Below are positions 5,954 through 10,579 of a DNA stretch of 10,579 bases, in pieces. Source of the stretch: an uncultured Caryophanales bacterium (GTDB lineage Bacteria; Bacillota_I; Bacilli_A; RFN20; CAG-826); the NCBI GenBank assembly GCA_946410525.1, contig CAMKAQ010000018.1, forward strand, positions 1 through 10,579. Direction: 5' to 3'. Under the pieces are notes generated by a model. That model was not told the DNA's origin. It made no database searches and saw only the letters and a program-made list of their open reading frames with translations. The first letter of the stretch is position 1. Every line of letters begins with the position of its first letter. The translations under genes and the position numbers were made by a program.

Positions 5954-7625
5954 TTTCAAAAAGGTTTTAACCTTAACCGCCGCTGCTTTAGCGTTCGGAC
6001 TCACCAGCTGCGACCAAGTCGAAGCTAAGCTCCCAGAAGACAAAAACGTCCTCACCTTTGCTGATGGCGAGGAAGTCTACAACAACCAGCTTTCCAAAAT
6101 CTACGATGCCCTTGTGAGCAGTGGCGACACCAACTCCCAGCGCATCCTCAACAACATCCTTTACCTCTATAGTGAAGCCACCTTTGGTTCCTTCTATGAT
6201 GTGATGGATGGCACTACCGTCAAAGAATACGGCATCAAGAGTGCCGTCGAAGGCGGTGAGGCTGGTGCAGCCTTCTCCTCCTACATCGAAGCCCACAAGG
6301 CCATGCAGGTCATCGAGAATGGCTCCATCAACAAATCCAAATCCTTCACCAAGGTCAAGAACATGTACGCCGAGATCATCGGCCGTATCTACAAGCTCTT
6401 CTACAGCTACGTCCTCGATGCCTCTTATCAGGATAGATCCCGCTTCTGCGAAGAGAAGTTCTACCAGGCTCAGGTCAAGAACTACTATGATCTTGGCGCT
6501 GCCTACTACACCACCGATGAGGCTAACTACTATGTCCCAGTGAACGGTGCTTTCCGTCTTGATGACACTTACACCGCTGACGATCAGCTCAAAGATTACT
6601 TCAAAGATCTCTTCGCCACCTATAAGAACTACATCGAGCTCAACATCCTTCCAGACATCTATAGAAGCGAGTTAACCGCTCAGTACCTCTACACCCAGAA
6701 CATCTACCAGATCCGTAACACCATGGCTCGTAAGATCGACTATGTCGCTCTCAGCGAGAACAGTGACTATAACGGTAAAGTCAAAGACTTGATGAACGCT
6801 TACTGCAAGCTCATCGTCAACGCTGGCAAGCAAGACACCTATGACTTCACCTGGTTAGACAGAGTCAACAAAGGCGCTGAAGCCACCATCATCGCTGATG
6901 CCCAGGCCCAGGCCCTCTATGCTGAAGCTGGCTGGACCCTCAGACACATCACCGTCGGTGGTCAGAACTATGACTACTACTGTGAGTCCGTCTTCGGAAC
7001 CACCTGCCTTAAGTACCAGAAGCTTCTTGATAAGACCACCCGTGACGAGACTGAGCTCTCCAACATCGAAGCTGACTTCACCTCCAACGGCGCCTACACC
7101 AAGGAAACCGGCTTCAAGATCAAACTCAACCAGCTCCTTGCTGACAACAACACCGAGTATGATTGGTACACTTCCGGATCCCTCAATGGCATCCCAGCTG
7201 ACATGGCCACCCGTGCCTTCAAGATTCAGGTTGCCAACGAGCTCGATGACGATGACGCCACCGAGAGATACCTCCGTAAGATCGCCGATGACGGTGCCAC
7301 CACCAAGAACGCTTACTTGATGCCAGCCAACTATGAGACCGGCACCGAATACCCATACTTGGTCCAGGATTCCAGCAAGTACTACATCGTCAAAGTCGAA
7401 GAGGCCACCAAGGCCGCTAAGCTCAATGAGAGCTATATCAACGACTACTATGGCGACGAGAAGGCTGAGATCATCGCCCGTAAGATTGCTTACAGCTTAA
7501 GCAGCTCTGACACCTGGAAGAAAGCCGCCAACACCTACTACGTTGAGCAAATGGCTTCCATCTTCCACGATGATTACGTCCTCGAGTACTTCGAGCACAC
7601 CTTCCCAGAGATCTTCGAGAACTAA
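5943..7625 (+). CDS. Second PrsA/SurA-like lipoprotein, diverged parvulin region
   Basis: Predicted 560 aa exported lipoprotein: positively charged start (NNFKK), hydrophobic stretch 8-20 and lipobox LTSC with Cys23 as the anchor. The mature start (VLTFADGEEVYNNQLSKIYDAL, about 36-57) looks like the opening of a SurA/PrsA N-domain and resembles the KIYEVL region of the gene before it. A weak parvulin outline remains: LRHITVGG at 333-340 resembles the first strand, GSLNGIPADMATRAFKI at 412-428 may be the glycine-rich loop and following helix, and YLVQDSSKYYIVKVEE at 472-487 resembles the last strand. Active-site residues are not clearly kept, so this may be a folding chaperone without isomerase activity. 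The ATG sits inside the end of the preceding gene, nine bases after GGAGGAG, so the two products are probably made together. All seven prolines use CCA, and C-ending codons dominate, suggesting high expression. Confidence 0.68.
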   Translation: MANNFKKVLTLTAAALAFGLTSCDQVEAKLPEDKNVLTFADGEEVYNNQLSKIYDALVSSGDTNSQRILNNILYLYSEATFGSFYDVMDGTTVKEYGIKSAVEGGEAGAAFSSYIEAHKAMQVIENGSINKSKSFTKVKNMYAEIIGRIYKLFYSYVLDASYQDRSRFCEEKFYQAQVKNYYDLGAAYYTTDEANYYVPVNGAFRLDDTYTADDQLKDYFKDLFATYKNYIELNILPDIYRSELTAQYLYTQNIYQIRNTMARKIDYVALSENSDYNGKVKDLMNAYCKLIVNAGKQDTYDFTWLDRVNKGAEATIIADAQAQALYAEAGWTLRHITVGGQNYDYYCESVFGTTCLKYQKLLDKTTRDETELSNIEADFTSNGAYTKETGFKIKLNQLLADNNTEYDWYTSGSLNGIPADMATRAFKIQVANELDDDDATERYLRKIADDGATTKNAYLMPANYETGTEYPYLVQDSSKYYIVKVEEATKAAKLNESYINDYYGDEKAEIIARKIAYSLSSSDTWKKAANTYYVEQMASIFHDDYVLEYFEHTFPEIFEN

Positions 7626-7642
7626 ATCTCGATTCTCAAAAC

Positions 7643-7676
7643 AAAAAATTGAGGCGGTTAATTCCGCCTCTTTTTT
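7643..7676 (+). terminator. Intrinsic terminator of the lipoprotein operon
   Basis: A GC-rich stem GAGGCGG (7651-7657) pairs perfectly with CCGCCTC (7664-7670) across the six-base loop TTAATT and is followed by six T residues. Six A residues (7643-7648) precede the stem, so it could also terminate in the opposite direction, although no minus-strand gene reads into it. It lies 25 bases after the second lipoprotein's stop and separates that operon from hit. Confidence 0.92.
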
Positions 7677-7698
7677 ATACCTATTATTAATAAGGATA

Positions 7699-7704
7699 TA
7701 TAAT
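7699..7704 (+). promoter_or_regulatory. Consensus -10 box upstream of hit
   Basis: A perfect TATAAT lies 26 bases before the hit ATG in AT-rich DNA just after the terminator. No good -35 hexamer stands 16-18 bases upstream, and the extended -10 TG is absent, so it may be a moderate promoter. Transcription would begin near 7711, leaving about 19 bases that include the GAGGT ribosome site at 7719-7723. Confidence 0.5.
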
Positions 7705-7729
7705 TACTTAGAACATTCGAGGTTACATT

Positions 7730-8152
7730 ATGAAAGACGTATTTTGCCGTATCATCGATGGGGAGATCCCATCAACCAAGGTCTATGAGGATGATGACGT
7801 TCTCGCCATCCTTGATATCTCTCAGACCACGAAAGGGCACACTCTCGTCATTCCTAAGAAGCATTATGATAACTTTTTAGCTTGCCCACTTGAGACCATG
7901 GAAAAGGTCATGGCCGTCGCTCAAAGAATCGGACAGGCTGAGATGGGTGTATTAGGCGCCAAAGGCGTTAACATCCTTACCAACGTGGGTGAAGTCGCTG
8001 GACAAAGCGTCAACCACTTCCACGTCCACGTTATTCCTCGCTACATCGGTGGCGAAGGCGGATTCCAAATCACCATGAAAGGACAAGACACATCCGGAAT
8101 GGATCTGCCTCGTCTTGCCATGCAGATTTCTGACAAACTTAAGAACGAATAA
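7730..8152 (+). CDS. hit: HIT-family nucleotide hydrolase/transferase (Hit)
   Basis: A small cytoplasmic protein of the histidine-triad superfamily (Hint/HinT branch), whose members hydrolyse purine nucleoside phosphoramidates and acyl-AMPs. The 140 aa length is typical. The signature HFHVHVIPR carries His96, His98 and His100, with His98 expected to be the nucleophile. The N-terminal FCRIIDGEIPSTKVYED, DISQTTKGHTLVIPKKH (29-45) and GQSVNHFH blocks are very close to Bacillus Hit. Only one cysteine (Cys6) of the N-terminal zinc-type pair found in some members remains. It has its own -10 element and a GAGGT site close to ATG. Its stop codon directly abuts the stop of the oppositely oriented yhaM. 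In Bacilli hit lies near prsA and yhaM, as here; the cellular substrate is not known. Confidence 0.95.
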   Translation: MKDVFCRIIDGEIPSTKVYEDDDVLAILDISQTTKGHTLVIPKKHYDNFLACPLETMEKVMAVAQRIGQAEMGVLGAKGVNILTNVGEVAGQSVNHFHVHVIPRYIGGEGGFQITMKGQDTSGMDLPRLAMQISDKLKNE

Positions 8153-8167
8153 TTATTCGCGGTTCTT
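8141..8167. terminator. Inverted repeat over the hit/yhaM stop codons, possible two-way terminator
   Basis: A perfect 14-bp palindrome CGAATAATTATTCG (8146-8159) covers both stop codons. Outer arms AAGAAC (8141-8146) and GTTCTT (8162-8167) are also complementary, so a longer hairpin with a three-base bulge can form in transcripts from either strand. A clear T-run is missing, so classical intrinsic termination is uncertain. It may instead stabilise 3' ends or limit read-through between the convergent genes. Confidence 0.4.
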
Positions 8168-9103
8168 CTTCTCGTAAGAAGGAACGTAATAGGCTCTCCC
8201 ATCGAGAGCGAAGATCTTTTCGGTGAATGACCCTAGGTCGGCGTTTTCGACTGCCTTGTCGACGATGTTCATCTTCGCATCGAAGTCATCGATCATGGCA
8301 AGGGCTAAAGCCTCTCTGGTAAGAGGAGGGACTGGTGAGCCGAATTCTGGCTTAGAGTGATGGGAGGCGATCATATGCTCGAGGAGGGTGAGCTTCTCGC
8401 CTTCGATCTTGAGTTCTTTGCAGGCCATTCTGATTTCAGCGACCATGATGGAGATATGGCCAACCAAGTTTCCTTCGATGGTGTACTTGGTGGCGATTGG
8501 ACCAGATAATTCGATGGTCTTTCCAAGGTCATGGATGAGAGCGCCGGCAATGACCCAATCGCGGTTGAGTTTGGTGTAGAGCTTACAGACCTGCTCCGCT
8601 AAATCGGCCATGCAAAGGGAATGATAAAGAAGTCCGCTGGCGAAGTTATGGTGATTCCTCACCGCGGCTGGATGGATGACGTATTTGTCGTGGAACTTGT
8701 TAACGAGATAAGTGACGATCTTCTTAAGGTCTTCGTCCTTAAGGGATTCGATGTAGGAATCGAGTTTCTTCTCAAGTTCTTCCCTTGGGACAGGAGCCTG
8801 AGGGACGAATTTGGTGACATCGACATCAGAGACGGAGACTTGGGCACCAGAAATGATTTTGAACTGAAGGGTTCCTTTGTATTTGAGGACCTCTCCTTCA
8901 ACGGCGACGATGTTGCCTTCTTTGAAGACCTCTAAATCACCATCGAAAACATCCCACTTCTTTCCAAGGATGGATCCGGTTGAGTCCTGAAGGGTGACGT
9001 TAAGATAGCTTCTCCCTTGGGTGGTGACGCATTTGTCGACCTGAGTGACAAGCAATTGGTTGAAGACGTGCTGACCGTCTTCGAAGTCTTTGATCATTTC
9101 CAT
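8153..9103 (-). CDS. yhaM: YhaM, 3'-5' exoribonuclease (OB-fold plus HD domain)
   Basis: YhaM is a metal-dependent 3'-5' exonuclease of Bacilli that trims mRNA 3' ends by a few bases; a related protein (Cbf1) was described as a DNA-binding factor. At 316 aa it matches Bacillus YhaM (about 314). Residues about 10-95 form an OB-fold (VTTQGRSYLNVTLQDSTGSI, then VEGEVLKYKGTLQFKI). The HD phosphohydrolase domain follows, with metal ligands His161 (LLYHSLCMADLA), His191-Asp192 (LIHDLGKT), His216 (NLVGHIS), His248-His249 (IASHHSKPEFGSP) and Asp272/Asp273 (AMIDDFDAKM). The ATG at 9103 immediately follows the recX stop with no gap and has an AGGAGGT site about nine bases upstream, inside recX. It is the last gene of the glycosyltransferase-recX-yhaM run. 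Confidence 0.96.
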   Translation of the reverse strand: MEMIKDFEDGQHVFNQLLVTQVDKCVTTQGRSYLNVTLQDSTGSILGKKWDVFDGDLEVFKEGNIVAVEGEVLKYKGTLQFKIISGAQVSVSDVDVTKFVPQAPVPREELEKKLDSYIESLKDEDLKKIVTYLVNKFHDKYVIHPAAVRNHHNFASGLLYHSLCMADLAEQVCKLYTKLNRDWVIAGALIHDLGKTIELSGPIATKYTIEGNLVGHISIMVAEIRMACKELKIEGEKLTLLEHMIASHHSKPEFGSPVPPLTREALALAMIDDFDAKMNIVDKAVENADLGSFTEKIFALDGRAYYVPSYEKKNRE

Positions 9104-9898
9104 TTATAGTACCTCCTCTAGGTATTGGTTAATGCTTTGGATCTCGTAGCCTTTTCTGGCTAGAGCGGCAAACATATGTTGCCTTAAGTCGTAACCCTCG
9201 TATTTGCGTTTATATTGTTTTAAGAGGGTTTCGCCGGTGATTTTTAGATTTTTGGATTCGTTTTTGCTGCTCTTTTTGTAATTAGAGACCGCTTTAGAAG
9301 CGATGTCATATGAGAAGCCTCTTCTTTGAAGCGCCTCAATCGCTTTGGCGATTTTGGCGTTATACGGATACTTGTCGTACTTCTTCTCGATTTGAGTGGC
9401 TGCTGTCTTAGCGTGTTCAAGCTCATGGGTGAATCTAAGTGAGTTCACGATCTCTGGAGCGATCACTTTCTTGTGGAGAAGATCGTCTTTGATTCTCTCT
9501 TCGCCATAAAGGAGATTCTCTTTCTCCTCTTTGTATTCTTTGGCGAGTTCTTTGTCATTAAGAAGGTCCGCTTTCTTTAAGCGAGTTATCACGTTGGCGA
9601 CGCTTTGTTCCTCTTTCTGTTTGGCCTTGAGTTTCATGACGATCTCGAAGGTGCTGTAGCAGCCTTTGGACGCTAAGGAGAGGCCATACTGGTAGAGGCT
9701 ATCCTGTTTAATCTTGAATAAGAGTTCCTGATATTCCTTGGATGAGAGCTCTTTGCCAACGTAGAGATAGTAATCACTGAAGACGTCTTGGCTGATCTCC
9801 ACTTTATCCGCGCCGAAATAGACACTCACCTTTCTCTTCTTCGGAGAAAAGGAGATCTTGGTTATCGTTTTACCAGTTCTTTTTGATGGCGCGTTCAT
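9104..9898 (-). CDS. recX: RecX, regulator of RecA
   Basis: RecX is a cytoplasmic helical-repeat protein that binds RecA filaments and modulates recombination and the SOS response. The 264 aa length equals that of Bacillus RecX. The N-terminal extension (residues 1-60, a small beta-rich part) is followed by three-helix repeats. The first core repeat reads YGLSLASKGCYSTFEIVMKL (71-90). It is followed by VITRLKKADLLNDKELAKEYKEEK, the characteristic ND..hA..Y motif around 113-126, and then YGEERIKDDLLHKKVIAPEIV. Two more repeats follow, including AIEALQRRGFSYDIASKAV and MFAALARKGYEIQSINQYL at the end. Start at 9898 overlaps the preceding glycosyltransferase gene by 29 bases, with AAGGA 11 bases upstream. 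No recA is nearby and no LexA-type operator is seen within the window. Confidence 0.93.
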   Translation of the reverse strand: MNAPSKRTGKTITKISFSPKKRKVSVYFGADKVEISQDVFSDYYLYVGKELSSKEYQELLFKIKQDSLYQYGLSLASKGCYSTFEIVMKLKAKQKEEQSVANVITRLKKADLLNDKELAKEYKEEKENLLYGEERIKDDLLHKKVIAPEIVNSLRFTHELEHAKTAATQIEKKYDKYPYNAKIAKAIEALQRRGFSYDIASKAVSNYKKSSKNESKNLKITGETLLKQYKRKYEGYDLRQHMFAALARKGYEIQSINQYLEEVL

Positions 9899-10579
9899 AG
9901 ACGTGCAAAATCCTTTCGTAGAAAGATTCCATGGAATATGGCTCTAAGCCTTCGATGGCTTTGGCAATGACTTCTTTCTTTTTCTCCGGATCGAGCGAAG
10001 AAACCATCTCTAGCTTCTTTGCCATATCGACTTCATCGACGAAGAAGAAACCATTCTCATTGTCGGTGATGGTGTTCTTCAAAGTGTCGTCGTAGCGGCA
10101 AAGGAGAACGATGCCAGAGGCCATCGCTTCCATGAAGGTGAGGCCTTGGGTTTCAGTAATCGAGGCGGAGACGAAGACATCGCCTAGGTGGTAATAGAGA
10201 GGAACGGTATCTGGTGAAACAGGTCCAACGAAGCGGACATTCTCAGAAATGCCAAGCTTTGTGGCAAGGGCTTTAAGCGGTTCGAGAGCAGGCCCTCCTC
10301 CCACTATAACAAATAGAGTCTTTTTCTTCGGTTTTTTGTATAAATATTCGGCATAGCCTTTGATGCAGATATCAATCGACTTCTCTTTGGCGACACGGCC
10401 AATAGAAAGAACGACATAAGTGTCATCGCTAATGCCAAGGTCCTCTTTGAGTTCCTTAAGTCTTTCCTGGTCGACGTTCTCTTTCTTGAACGCGTCGAAA
10501 TCAATACCAGTTGGAATGACGTTGATGTAGGAATCGACGTTGATAAAACGCATGTATTCCTTGATCTTCTGGCTTGGGG
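9870..10579 (-). CDS. GT4 glycosyltransferase, probably a diacylglycerol glucosyltransferase (C-terminal part)
   Basis: This is the C-terminal nucleotide-sugar-binding half of a family-4, GT-B fold, retaining glycosyltransferase; the N-terminal acceptor domain is beyond the right edge. The frame is open to the edge, with PSQKIKEY preceding the internal Met at 10553, so that Met is not the start. Visible features are the interdomain INVIPTGID motif, SIGRVAKEK with the phosphate-contacting Arg and Lys, GGGPALEPLK, and the ETQGLTFMEA block holding the EX7E pair (visible residues 142 and 150). The sequence ETQGLTFMEAMASG resembles enzymes that add glucose to diacylglycerol for glycolipid or lipoteichoic acid anchors (Acholeplasma MGS, LafA/BgsB type). 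Membrane glycolipid synthesis is thus the likely role, but exact donor and acceptor cannot be read here. It overlaps recX by 29 bases and appears to be in its operon. Confidence 0.85.
   Translation of the reverse strand, partial: PSQKIKEYMRFINVDSYINVIPTGIDFDAFKKENVDQERLKELKEDLGISDDTYVVLSIGRVAKEKSIDICIKGYAEYLYKKPKKKTLFVIVGGGPALEPLKALATKLGISENVRFVGPVSPDTVPLYYHLGDVFVSASITETQGLTFMEAMASGIVLLCRYDDTLKNTITDNENGFFFVDEVDMAKKLEMVSSLDPEKKKEVIAKAIEGLEPYSMESFYERILHVYERAIKKNW

Noticed and set aside
3692..7625. The lipoprotein pair as transporter substrate-binding proteins
   Set aside because: No permease or ATPase genes adjoin them, and the HIRHILIK and SDDEGSAKNFGEYG blocks point to a parvulin-type fold instead.

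Overview
This window looks like ordinary chromosomal DNA from a low-to-mid GC Gram-positive bacterium of the Bacillota. It is probably a divergent member of the class Bacilli, such as the Erysipelotrichia or the gut RF39-type relatives of Mollicutes. The indications are a SufCDSUB-type iron-sulfur operon with SufU and a short SufD, a YhaM 3'-5' exoribonuclease (essentially a Bacilli protein), strong AGGAGG ribosome sites, and exported proteins anchored as lipoproteins with no sign of an outer membrane. The lineage is inferred from gene content only. I see no rRNA, tRNA, CRISPR array, insertion sequence, prophage or plasmid function.

Left part (1-3477, minus strand): the suf operon, read right to left as sufC, sufD, sufS, sufU and the first third or less of sufB, which runs off the left edge. 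The genes overlap or are separated by 1 base, so they should be co-transcribed and translationally coupled. SufS strips sulfur from cysteine, SufU accepts the sulfur, and SufB/SufC/SufD assemble the Fe-S cluster. A plausible sigma-A-type promoter lies just before sufC.

Centre (3478-7676, plus strand): a divergent intergenic region with a 16-bp perfect palindrome in a promoter spacer, then two large overlapping lipoprotein genes (753 and 560 aa), closed by a clear intrinsic terminator. The first has parvulin-type peptidyl-prolyl isomerase signatures, with the domain interrupted by long insertions, one carrying a calcium-loop-like motif. The second seems to be a more diverged relative. They are best read as enlarged PrsA-like extracytoplasmic folding factors. 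Strong ribosome sites and biased codon use suggest high expression.

Right part (7699-10579): a HIT-family nucleotide hydrolase gene (plus strand) meets, tail to tail with no spacer, a minus-strand operon of a family-4 glycosyltransferase (cut by the right edge), recX and yhaM. In Bacillus and relatives prsA, hit and yhaM are also neighbours, so their proximity here supports the PrsA-like reading of the lipoproteins. The most interesting parts are the tandem expanded foldase-like lipoproteins and their palindromic promoter. The rest is conserved housekeeping.
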